A stretch of 11,709 nucleotides of DNA, from the NCBI GenBank assembly GCA_009692275.1, contig SHZL01000059.1, forward strand, positions 1 through 11,709, written 5' to 3'. Positions within the stretch are counted from its first letter, which is position 1. Each line of letters begins with the position of its first letter. A program made the translations under genes and the position numbers. The stretch is from Lysobacterales bacterium. Lineage in GTDB: Bacteria > Pseudomonadota > Gammaproteobacteria > Xanthomonadales > SZUA-36. The notes beneath the pieces were generated by a model. It was not told the DNA's origin. It saw nothing but the letters and a program-made list of their open reading frames with translations, and searched no databases. Of this stretch, positions 5,920-11,709 are shown one piece after another.

Positions 5920-6522
5920 CTAGTCCGGTGATCGTTCCTGCTCACGGGTAACTGCGCCGGTTAATACCAGTTTCATGCCTTGTTCGAATGACATATTCAA
6001 CGGTGTTAGTGATGAGCTGGGCAGAAAAATCGTATAGCCACCGATCTGGTAGCTCATGGGCAGGTAAACGGCGACGGGGTCTTCGACGGTGGGCCGGAAA
6101 GGCAGGCTGCTAAAGTCTTCCCGCGTAACGAACCCGATTTGCTCAAAACCCTGGCCGGGGATCTTTACCAGCACGATTTTGTTCATGGCCTGGTTGCCAT
6201 CAGGGCTAAGGTAGGCAATGAAGTCCTTGATGGCTGGATACAGGGTTTTAACCAGCGGCAACCGGTTCAGCAATGACTCACCAAAGGAAAACAGTTTTTG
6301 AAACAATAAGACATGCGACAACAGTCCGACGAGCAGCGTGATGGCCAGTGCGGCGACCAATCCCATGCCCGGCACATACCAACCAGAAGGTAAAAAGCGC
6401 GCCAGCGCGCCCCCAAACAGCTGTTCCGAGCCTTTCACCAGCCACCACAGGATGGCCAGCGTCAAGGCCGAAGGCACAACCACTACCAGACCCTTGAGGA
6501 ATAGCTTCCCGAGTGGATTCAT
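5920..6522 (-). CDS. DUF502 family inner-membrane protein
   Basis: A 200-residue protein with the DUF502 layout. A first transmembrane helix at about residues 8-28 ('FLKGLVVVVPSALTLAILWWLV') is followed by a second at about 52-74 ('GMGLVAALAITLLVGLLSHVLLF') and a soluble domain of about 120 residues. The soluble part carries the family-typical 'NRLPLVKTLYPAIKD' segment, 'QIGFVTRE' and 'VAVYLPMSYQIGGYTIFLP'. The function of the family is not established. It is the first gene of the three-gene envelope unit and is divergent from the glycine-zipper lipoprotein gene. The ATG at 6522 begins MNPLGKLFLKG, a natural start. The soluble tail ends in a polar stretch ('TREQERSPD'). Confidence 0.9.
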   Translation of the reverse strand: MNPLGKLFLKGLVVVVPSALTLAILWWLVKGSEQLFGGALARFLPSGWYVPGMGLVAALAITLLVGLLSHVLLFQKLFSFGESLLNRLPLVKTLYPAIKDFIAYLSPDGNQAMNKIVLVKIPGQGFEQIGFVTREDFSSLPFRPTVEDPVAVYLPMSYQIGGYTIFLPSSSLTPLNMSFEQGMKLVLTGAVTREQERSPD

Positions 6523-6546
6523 GTCAAGGCAATAACCGCATATAAT
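6518..6546 (+). promoter_or_regulatory. Candidate promoter of the glycine-zipper lipoprotein gene
   Basis: A perfect TATAAT at 6541-6546 follows TTCATG (6518-6523) after 17 bp; the -35 is poor. Transcription would start near 6553, giving a leader of about 60 bases to the GTG at 6616. It overlaps the 5' end of the divergent DUF502 gene. Confidence 0.35.
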
Positions 6547-6615
6547 TCAGGGGCGATGATTGTACCGGATATTTTCTGCGCGCAGCGGGTCAGAACCTGT
6601 GACAGGACGTTTTGC

Positions 6616-6981
6616 GTGAAAATATATTCCCCTCTTTTGCCAATTCTTTTGTGCTCCTGCCTGTTGTTGCCGGGTTGTGCCGGCCGGCCCATTATCGACA
6701 CGGCCGGGGTGGACATGCAGCAATACCAGGTTGATCTTGCAGAGTGCGAGAAGATCGCTCAGCAAGTTGATGTGGACGCCAGCATCGCTGGCTCCGCCGG
6801 GCTTGGGGCCCTGATTGGCGCGGCGTTCGGCCTGCTGACCGGAGATTCTTCAGCCGTGGCCTATGGCGCAGGCTGGGGCGCGGTTAGCGGCGCTACCAGT
6901 GGCGGGATGGCAGCAGACCAGCAACACGCCATGATCAGCAAAAACTGCCTGTACCATCGCGGCTACACCGTACTCAACTAA
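6616..6981 (+). CDS. Glycine-zipper lipoprotein
   Basis: From the GTG at 6616 this is a 121-residue lipoprotein. It begins KIYSPLL after the initiator, and the hydrophobic stretch ends in lipobox LPGC, so C21 would be lipidated. After 'DMQQYQVDLAECEKIAQQVD' comes a glycine- and alanine-rich hydrophobic region, about residues 57-98 ('AGLGALIGAAFGLLTG', 'YGAGWGAVSGATSGG'), the glycine-zipper pattern of SmpA/SlyB-like and related outer-membrane lipoproteins. The tail 'KNCLYHRGYTVLN' is typical of these small proteins. AGGA at 6604-6607, eight bases upstream, supports the GTG. The in-frame ATG at 6556 would put a 20-residue cysteine-rich extension before the signal and is less likely. It is monocistronic and convergent with the peptidase/DMT unit. 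Confidence 0.82.
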   Translation: MKIYSPLLPILLCSCLLLPGCAGRPIIDTAGVDMQQYQVDLAECEKIAQQVDVDASIAGSAGLGALIGAAFGLLTGDSSAVAYGAGWGAVSGATSGGMAADQQHAMISKNCLYHRGYTVLN

Positions 6982-6991
6982 GCCGGGTTTC

Positions 6992-7008
6992 GGCCGCAGC
7001 TTGCGGCC
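6992..7008. terminator. Hairpin between convergent genes, possible bidirectional terminator
   Basis: GGCCGCA (6992-6998) and TGCGGCC (7002-7008) form a perfect 7-bp GC-rich stem with a three-base loop. It lies in the 30-bp gap between the glycine-zipper gene stop (6981) and the DMT gene stop (7012). The position suits a shared terminator, but neither strand has a T-run after the stem. Confidence 0.45.
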
Positions 7009-7011
7009 CCG

Positions 7012-7374
7012 TCATGCAGCTTCTCCGCGGAAGATGAACCAGGCTGCAGCTAGCAGGCACAGGCCGGCCCACAGGTAGTCGAGTTTCAGCGGTTCCTTCA
7101 TATACAACCAGGCAAACGGCACGAACACGGAAAGCGAGATAACCCCCTGCATGATTTTCAGCTGACCGAGGCTCATGCTGGTATAACCAATGCGATTGGC
7201 TGGAACCTGCAGAAGATATTCAAACAGGGCAATGCCCCAACTGATCAGTGCGGCAATGATCCACGGCTTGTCACCGAGGTTGCGCAGGTGCGCATACCAG
7301 GCAAACGTCATGAACACGTTGCTAAAGACCAGCAGGCCTGCCGCAGCAAAATATGGATTGATGGACAGGTTCAT
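7012..7374 (-). CDS. DUF486/DMT-superfamily small membrane protein
   Basis: A 120-residue integral membrane protein with four predicted helices, roughly residues 5-25, 37-55, 70-90 and 98-116. 'SNVFMTFAWYAHLR', 'WGIALFEYLLQVPANRIGY' and 'LKIMQGVISLSVFVPFAWLYMKEPL' are hallmark segments of the DUF486 branch of the drug/metabolite transporter superfamily. That branch is distantly like SMR transporters and probably works as an oligomer. The substrate is unknown. Its ATG overlaps the stop of the upstream P1 peptidase gene by four bases (ATGA, 7371-7374), so the two should be co-translated. A link such as export of a peptidase product or substrate is only inference. Confidence 0.88.
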   Translation of the reverse strand: MNLSINPYFAAAGLLVFSNVFMTFAWYAHLRNLGDKPWIIAALISWGIALFEYLLQVPANRIGYTSMSLGQLKIMQGVISLSVFVPFAWLYMKEPLKLDYLWAGLCLLAAAWFIFRGEAA

Positions 7375-8555
7375 TGCGCCGCAGGCCGCAAGCGGCCGTA
7401 CCGGCGCAAAATATCCTGCACCCTTGCATGTGGAAGGCCGTAAACCGTATTACCACCTGCACCCGTGCTGGTGCGGCCCGCGACCAGGGCATTGATGATG
7501 GCTTCCTCTGTGGCCTGCACCGTGGCTTCGAACAAGGCATCCATATCCGGCAGCATGCTCAGGTGATTGACCTCCTTACCCCAGTAGGCGTTCATCCGGT
7601 TCGCGGTTGAAAATGCCAGGAAGATATCGCCCGAGCCACTGTGCCCGTTGCTGCCTACCCGCCCCAGGGCTAATGTCGCGCGCCGCGCGAGTCGTTCAAG
7701 CTGGCCCGGAATCAAGGGCGCGTCGGTGGCGATGATAACCACGATCGAGTGGCCTTCCGGTTCCGGCTTTCCCCCGGAGTATGGTTGCAAGTCGGTTATC
7801 TCCGCACCGACCGGTACGCCAGCAATCAGCAATTCGGAGCGGACACCAAAATTGGACTGTACCAATACACCCAGCACGAAATTGCCGAACTCAGTTGTAA
7901 TCCGGCGCGAAGCGGTGCCTGTGCCGCCTGAGAATTCAAACGTACGCATGCCCGTTCCACCGCCGACGTTACCCTCGCGCACCGCTCCACTGGTCGCGCT
8001 CGCAATGGCCTTGAATACATCCTCCTGCCGCACATGCTGGCCATAGATGTCATTCAGGAAGCCATCCCAGGTTTCGGCAACCACAGGTAATCCGCGAGCA
8101 TAGAGCTCATCCTCCGATGGCACATTCAGGCGGTTCCATTCAATGATCGCTGCAGCGACCAGCCCAACGCTGAGCGTGTTGGTGAGGGCTATGGGACCGT
8201 GCAGTTCACCGAATTCATCCACGAACCGGCTCCCTGTCATTTCTCCGTCCCCGTTAAACGTAAAATGACCAGCCGCAACGCCGGTCATGGCTTTGCGACC
8301 GAGGGGAAATAGTACGGTCACGCCGGTGCGTACTGGCCCCGAGCCGACGTGTAAGGGGCCGTCACCCCGCACCAGGGTTACTTGTCCAACTTCCACTCCG
8401 GCCACGTCGGTAATTGCGTTGAGGTCACCCGTGTTGCCCATGAAGGAAATGCCCAGGCCGCGTGCCCGGGGAGTTGCATCGGCCTGGAGCGCAGCGGCAT
8501 GAAAGAATGCTAATGCAGACGAAAAAACGACTGCCACGATTTTGGATTTCCGCAT
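7371..8555 (-). CDS. Exported P1-family peptidase (DmpA/BapA-like N-terminal nucleophile aminopeptidase)
   Basis: A 394-residue S58/P1-family peptidase: enzymes that cleave themselves before a serine and then act as aminopeptidases on short, often beta- or D-amino-acid, peptides. Residues 1-25 are a signal peptide, so it is periplasmic. Family segments are 'GNTGDLNAITDVAGVEVGQVTL', 'VRTGVTVLFPLG', 'ALTNTLSVGLV', 'EGNVGGGTGM', 'LVQSNFGVRSELLIAG' and 'SIVVIIATDAPL'. The serine opening the last one, S270, aligns with the DmpA nucleophile S250; the 20-residue offset equals the signal peptide. The residue before it is histidine (EGH|S), where DmpA has glycine and BapA asparagine. The start at 8555 is set by the signal peptide and by AGGAGA seven bases upstream; the frame is open to 8696 but that extension looks non-coding. 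It is coupled to the DMT gene. Confidence 0.9.
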   Translation of the reverse strand: MRKSKIVAVVFSSALAFFHAAALQADATPRARGLGISFMGNTGDLNAITDVAGVEVGQVTLVRGDGPLHVGSGPVRTGVTVLFPLGRKAMTGVAAGHFTFNGDGEMTGSRFVDEFGELHGPIALTNTLSVGLVAAAIIEWNRLNVPSEDELYARGLPVVAETWDGFLNDIYGQHVRQEDVFKAIASATSGAVREGNVGGGTGMRTFEFSGGTGTASRRITTEFGNFVLGVLVQSNFGVRSELLIAGVPVGAEITDLQPYSGGKPEPEGHSIVVIIATDAPLIPGQLERLARRATLALGRVGSNGHSGSGDIFLAFSTANRMNAYWGKEVNHLSMLPDMDALFEATVQATEEAIINALVAGRTSTGAGGNTVYGLPHARVQDILRRYGRLRPAAQ

Positions 8556-8562
8556 AACTGTA

Positions 8563-8568
8563 TCTCCT
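8563..8568 (-). promoter_or_regulatory. Shine-Dalgarno site of the P1 peptidase gene
   Basis: AGGAGA on the minus strand, seven bases before the ATG at 8555. It decides the start in favour of the form with a signal peptide over the longer frame opening at 8696. Confidence 0.7.
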
Positions 8569-8613
8569 GATGCCAACTCAGCTTGCCGCCGCAGTCTCAG
8601 GCACTTTGCGTCG

Positions 8614-8632
8614 TCGCTCGGGAGAAGAGCGA
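8614..8632. terminator. Short hairpin downstream of modC, weak terminator candidate
   Basis: TCGCTC (8614-8619) and GAGCGA (8627-8632) form a 6-bp stem with a seven-base loop, in the 141-bp gap between the modC stop and the peptidase start. No T-run follows on the minus strand, so this is a weak candidate. I see no other strong signal in the gap. Confidence 0.25.
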
Positions 8633-8696
8633 GTTCAGTAACGTGCATTGCCAGTTTACCTTGCTGTAATCTCAGTTCGATAGGGCAATGCTGCAT

Positions 8697-9764
8697 TCAG
8701 GAAAGCAGCGCTACACTCTTGGCTTGAGCATACACCAGGCTCCCGGGCTGCAATTCCAGCCTGGCGGCGGATTTGCGCGTGATACGCGCCAGCACCGGCA
8801 CGCCGGCGGCCGATAGCCGCACGATGACCTGTGCCGCACCGGCAGGGGCAATGGCCTCAACGGTGGTGGGAAATATGTTCAGAATGCTGGTGCCAGATTG
8901 CAGTTCCCGGGTCAGGCTGATATCACGTGCGGCCAATTGCAGGCGTACCCGGGCACCCACAGCCAGCGAAAGGCTGGGTAGCGCAAAAGTGCCGCCGGGA
9001 AATTTCAGCTCGGTCAGCGAATATTCCTCGTCGTGGCTGGTCACGATCGCATCTATCACGACAGCGGCCTCGCTGTCTTGCGCCAGCGGTAAGTCCAGTC
9101 GTGCGAAAATCTCGTGAACCTCGCCCGTTGCCATAATGCGTCCGGAATCCATGAGCACCAGGTAGTCGGCTATCCGGTTTACTTCGTCTCTGGAATGGCT
9201 GACGTACAGAACGGGAATATGAAATTCACGTTGTACTGCCAGGATGTAAGCCAGGATTTCCAGTTTGCGCTCCTGGTCCAGTCCTGTCAGCGGCTCATCC
9301 ATCAGGATTATTCTGGGATTTGCAGCCAGCGTCCTGGCAATAGCGACCCGTTGGCGCTCTCCCCCGGACAAGGTGTCGACCTTGCGCTTGAGCAGGGGAG
9401 TGACGTCCATCAGCGCGCATAAACGCTCGACAGATAATTTTCTTTGCGGGATGGGTACCCGCTTCAGTCCGTATTCAACGTTGCCGAGCACATCAAGGTG
9501 CGGGAACAGGCTGGCTTCCTGGAACACGTAGCCGAGTGCACGCTGATGCGTTGGCACAAAGGTTTCGCCTGACTGCCAGGCTGTATCTCCCACCGACAGC
9601 AGTCCCCCGGGGATGTGGTCCAGGCCGGCAATTGCGCGCAGCAAAGAGGTCTTGCCGCATCCGGATGGTCCAAACAGAACGCTCACGCCCTGCGCGGGTA
9701 TGGAAAAATCGACATCAAGCAGAAAATGAGCCCTCTGGATCCTGAAGCGTGCAGCAATGCTCAT
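8697..9764 (-). CDS. modC: Molybdate ABC transporter ATP-binding protein ModC
   Basis: A 355-residue ATPase that powers molybdate import through ModB at the inner face of the membrane. Walker A is GPSGCGKTS (residues 32-40), the Q-loop is 'YVFQEASLFPHL' (about 79-90), the ABC signature is LSGGERQRV (132-140), Walker B is 'IILMDEP' (about 152-158) and the H-loop histidine is H190. The C-terminal part, about residues 290-352, is a Mop/TOBE-type molybdate-binding domain ('SILNIFPTTVEAI', 'VLARITRKSAARL'), which separates ModC from other importer ATPases. Length is normal for the family. The ATG overlaps the modB stop by four bases (ATGA, 9761-9764). It is the last gene of the mod run. Confidence 0.96.
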   Translation of the reverse strand: MSIAARFRIQRAHFLLDVDFSIPAQGVSVLFGPSGCGKTSLLRAIAGLDHIPGGLLSVGDTAWQSGETFVPTHQRALGYVFQEASLFPHLDVLGNVEYGLKRVPIPQRKLSVERLCALMDVTPLLKRKVDTLSGGERQRVAIARTLAANPRIILMDEPLTGLDQERKLEILAYILAVQREFHIPVLYVSHSRDEVNRIADYLVLMDSGRIMATGEVHEIFARLDLPLAQDSEAAVVIDAIVTSHDEEYSLTELKFPGGTFALPSLSLAVGARVRLQLAARDISLTRELQSGTSILNIFPTTVEAIAPAGAAQVIVRLSAAGVPVLARITRKSAARLELQPGSLVYAQAKSVALLS

Positions 9765-10444
9765 GACTGCAACAGCCGGAACCTGCGGTTGAACCCGTAT
9801 ACCACTGCCAGCAGGACAAATGAAACAGCAATCAGGATGCCAGCCAGCCAGTGGGCATGAAGATAGTCCAGGTTTTCGACATGGTCATATATGGCAATGG
9901 AAGCGACCCTGGTTTCTCCCGGTATGTTTCCCCCAATCATCAGCACTACACCAAACTCACCCAGTGTATGGGCGAAGCCCAGCACTGCGGCAGTGACAAA
10001 GCCCGGCTGGGCCAGTGGCACGGCGACAGTGAAGAAGCGATCCAGCGGGGAGGCGCGCAAGGTAGCAGCCACTTCCAGCGGACGGGGGCCCACCGCGGCA
10101 AATGCGTTTTGTAGCGGTTGCACCACGAATGGCAAGGAATAAATCACCGAACCGATAACCAGGCCAGCAAACGTGAAAGCAAGGGGCTGGCCGCCGATAG
10201 CGGTCATGAATTTGCCCACCGGGCCATGGGCGCCCAGCATCACCAGCAGGTAAAAACCCAGCACGGTGGGCGGTAAAACCAATGGCAGCGCGACTACTGC
10301 TTCAAGCAGGTAGCGGTAGCGCCAGCGGGTGCGCGCCATCCACCATGCCAGCGGGGTGGTCAATAACAGGAGGATAAGGGTCGTCAGGACGGCCAGCTTG
10401 AGGGTTATGACCAGTGCGCTGATATCCTCCGGGGACAACATCAT
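9761..10444 (-). CDS. modB: Molybdate ABC transporter permease ModB
   Basis: A 227-residue integral membrane permease of the BPD_transp_1 type with about five or six helices. The EAA loop at about residues 124-143 ('EVAATLRASPLDRFFTVAVPL') docks ModC. 'LPLVLPPTVLGFYLL' and 'HTLGEFGVVLMIGGNIPGET' are classic ModB segments. I take the ATG at 10444 (MMLSPEDISALV), which overlaps the modA stop (ATGA); the adjacent ATG at 10441 is also possible. The frame is open to 10489, but the extra residues lie inside modA and do not match the family's short N-terminus. Translation is probably coupled to modA. Confidence 0.94.
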   Translation of the reverse strand: MMLSPEDISALVITLKLAVLTTLILLLLTTPLAWWMARTRWRYRYLLEAVVALPLVLPPTVLGFYLLVMLGAHGPVGKFMTAIGGQPLAFTFAGLVIGSVIYSLPFVVQPLQNAFAAVGPRPLEVAATLRASPLDRFFTVAVPLAQPGFVTAAVLGFAHTLGEFGVVLMIGGNIPGETRVASIAIYDHVENLDYLHAHWLAGILIAVSFVLLAVVYGFNRRFRLLQS

Positions 10445-11202
10445 GGTGTTGCGTAGCCAAACGCCCCAATAATTTTCAGTGCCTCCCAACTTTGGGTGAA
10501 TTGCAGGAAGGCCCTGGCCGGTTCGCTGTCTTTCAACAACACAGCTTGTTGCTCAATGGGCGAGTACAGCGATTGGGGGATGTCCCAATAAGATCCTTTC
10601 AGTGGCTTTCCTGGTTGCCTTATCTGGGCATAAGCGACGAAGCCAAGTTCAGCGCTGCCGCTGGTAACGAACTGGAAGGCCTGGACTATGTTTTCGCCGC
10701 GCACCAGGCGGTTGGCAAGCGACTCCCACAGGCCGCTGGCCTTCAGCACTTGCTGCGCAGCCTGGCCGTAGGGTGCAAGTTCAGGGTTGGCGATGGCGAT
10801 GTGTTTGAAGCTGCCGGTTTTCAACACGCCACCAGCAGGATCCACGTACCCGGCAACCGGACTCCACAATACCAACTTGCCTATGGCATAGGTAAAGCGA
10901 GTTCCAGCAACCGCAACGCCGTCCTGCTCAAGCTGCGCCGGGCGCTGGCTGTCAGCGGCAAAAAATGCGTCAAACGGTGCCCCGTGCTGAATCTGGGCGA
11001 ACTGTTTACCTGTCGCGCCAAAAATGAGAATCACCTCGTGCCCGGTCTGGTTTTCGAATCGTTTGGCGATGACCTGCATGGCGGGACGGAAATTGCTCGC
11101 AACGGCGACGCGGATTTCCGCGGCAGTTGCCGGCACGGGCAACACCAGTATAGCTACCAATAATGCAAGGCAGTCTGGAAGAAAAGCCAACCTTCCCCGC
11201 AC
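10441..11202 (-). CDS. modA: Periplasmic molybdate-binding protein ModA
   Basis: The substrate-binding subunit of the molybdate importer, 253 residues from the GTG at 11202. A signal peptide of about 28 residues ends 'VPATAA' before 'EIRVAVASNF'. Family segments are 'FGATGKQFAQIQHGAPFDAFFAAD', 'RFTYAIGKLVLWS', 'IAIANPELAPYGQAA', 'GENIVQAFQFVTSGSAELGFVA' and 'SPIEQQAVLL'. These resemble the Azotobacter-type ModA, with GATG where the E. coli-type protein has a serine-rich GSSG loop. The start is uncertain. An in-frame ATG at 11235 would add eleven residues and overlap the upstream gene by 17 bp without a Shine-Dalgarno. The GTG has AGGA five bases upstream and gives a normal signal peptide, so I prefer it. 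modB and modC follow with four-base overlaps. Confidence 0.94.
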   Translation of the reverse strand: MRGRLAFLPDCLALLVAILVLPVPATAAEIRVAVASNFRPAMQVIAKRFENQTGHEVILIFGATGKQFAQIQHGAPFDAFFAADSQRPAQLEQDGVAVAGTRFTYAIGKLVLWSPVAGYVDPAGGVLKTGSFKHIAIANPELAPYGQAAQQVLKASGLWESLANRLVRGENIVQAFQFVTSGSAELGFVAYAQIRQPGKPLKGSYWDIPQSLYSPIEQQAVLLKDSEPARAFLQFTQSWEALKIIGAFGYATP

Positions 11203-11218
11203 GGGTTTCCTGCGTTTA

Positions 11219-11557
11219 TCAGATAATGTGAGCATGGATTTTTTTCAACCGGTTTGGCGCCTTGCGCAACCAGGATAGTTTGAGGAGTTCCAGGATAAGG
11301 GCCGGGTCTACCCGGGCAATGTGGGCTTTCAAACCGACCACTTTAGCGCCCCACCACAATTTTTCAAACGATATTGGGTCTATGGCCAAAACCCGTTCCT
11401 GGTCCATGTCATCGGCAAAAATATTCAAGCTTTTGTGATCGGGCGGGGCAGTGGCAAAAATCTTGCCTCGAATCCGGAACGAAGTGAGGGTGAAGTGCGG
11501 CTCTTCGGTAACTTCAGGCAGTGCCAGCATATAGTCCCTTATTTGTTCAAATCCCAT
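11219..11557 (-). CDS. MmcQ/YjbR family protein
   Basis: A 112-residue protein of the MmcQ/YjbR (CyaY-like fold) family, often annotated as DNA-binding though the biochemical role is unproven. Typical segments are 'LALPEVTEEPHF' (12-22), 'FRIRGKIFATAPPD' (27-40), 'SLNIFADDMDQERV' and 'LWWGAKVVGLKAHI'; the C-terminus is basic ('LRKAPNRLKKIHAH'). The ATG at 11557 has a strong Shine-Dalgarno (GGGAGGT, 11567-11561) and fits the family N-terminus; the frame is open to 11623 but that part overlaps the chromate-transporter end. It sits 25 bp after that gene and 16 bp before modA, so it appears to belong to the same operon. Confidence 0.85.
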   Translation of the reverse strand: MGFEQIRDYMLALPEVTEEPHFTLTSFRIRGKIFATAPPDHKSLNIFADDMDQERVLAIDPISFEKLWWGAKVVGLKAHIARVDPALILELLKLSWLRKAPNRLKKIHAHII

Positions 11558-11582
11558 ACTACCTCCCTGGTACCTGACGTGT

Positions 11583-11709
11583 TCACAGCAAATGTCCCAG
11601 TCCCAGCACTGCACATGCACCAATCACAGGAACTACTCCAAGCTTGAATTTGAACAACGCAATGAAAGCCACCAGGCCAATTATTCCCGCCCACCATTCA
11701 AAGGGCGCC
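11583..11709 (-). CDS. C-terminal end of a chromate transporter (ChrA-like), partial
   Basis: The minus strand is open from the window edge to TGA at 11585-11583 and gives 41 residues. They begin 'APFEWWAGIIGLVAFIALF' and continue 'KFKLGVVPVIGACAVLGLG'. The pattern of a hydrophobic helix, then F-K-F-K-x-G-V-V-P-V-I, then a short terminal helix is characteristic of the C-terminus of ChrA/CHR-family proteins, inner-membrane exporters of chromate (and possibly sulfate-like anions). The 5' part lies outside the window, so length and integrity are unknown. Family assignment rests on this short tail only. Confidence 0.65.
   Translation of the reverse strand, partial: APFEWWAGIIGLVAFIALFKFKLGVVPVIGACAVLGLGHLL

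Noticed and set aside
6587..6594. A third GGGTCAGA-like repeat copy
   Set aside because: Only GGGTCAGA matches; the sequence continues AACCTG and no complementary arm is nearby.
7371..8696. Longer peptidase frame beginning at 8696
   Set aside because: The added 47 residues precede a clear signal peptide and Shine-Dalgarno at 8555, and the frame's abutment to modC is a coincidence of open frame.
8556..8696. Promoter or terminator signals in the modC/peptidase gap
   Set aside because: Only a 6-bp hairpin and low-scoring -10-like hexamers (for example TAAACT) are present. The hairpin is listed at low confidence and no promoter is called.
10492..11163. 223-codon plus-strand ORF antisense to modA
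   Set aside because: It mirrors modA codon structure, has no recognisable domain, and modA itself is unambiguous.
11219..11623. Longer start for the MmcQ/YjbR gene at 11623
   Set aside because: The extension overlaps the chromate-transporter tail and lacks family residues; GGGAGGT before 11557 fixes the start.

Overview
The window looks like ordinary chromosome from a gammaproteobacterium of unnamed genus. Pointers are a two-domain NfuA with its paired cysteines where E. coli NfuA has them, a LexA box of the E. coli type (CTGT-N8-ACAG), DUF502 and META-domain envelope proteins, and small c-type cytochromes. Base composition is moderately GC-rich and even. No phage, integrase, CRISPR array, tRNA or rRNA was seen. 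The only mobile-DNA traces are two small palindromic elements inside one gene.

Layout, left to right. The first bases may hold the tail of an upstream gene (2-46, +), followed by nfuA (68-676, +). Convergent to it are two tandem monoheme cytochrome c genes (701-1042 and 1050-1370, -), read from a candidate promoter near 1403-1431. A weak 74-codon ORF (1445-1669, +) lies between them and dnaE2 (1702-4896, -), an SOS-type error-prone DNA polymerase. The LexA box of dnaE2 touches its start codon. Upstream of dnaE2 is an envelope operon (-): DUF502 membrane protein, small lipoprotein, META-domain protein. A divergent glycine-zipper lipoprotein gene (6616-6981, +) converges on a two-gene unit, a periplasmic P1-family peptidase translationally coupled to a DUF486/DMT membrane protein (7012-8555, -). 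The right end is a compact minus-strand run: the 3' end of a chromate-transporter-like gene, an MmcQ/YjbR-family gene, then modA-modB-modC for molybdate uptake.

The most striking observation is in dnaE2. Two copies of a palindromic element with arms GGGGTCAGAGTAA...TTACTCTGACCCC sit inside the coding sequence, and the polymerase frame stays open through both. Both copies are read in the same phase, giving GQS(K/N)...SFYSDP peptide inserts at two positions that look like loops. This resembles the protein-coding palindromic elements of Rickettsia but involves an apparently unrelated repeat. The same gene has lost a conserved PHP-domain histidine, has no imuA/imuB beside it, and probably makes a near-leaderless mRNA because operator, -10 and start codon overlap.
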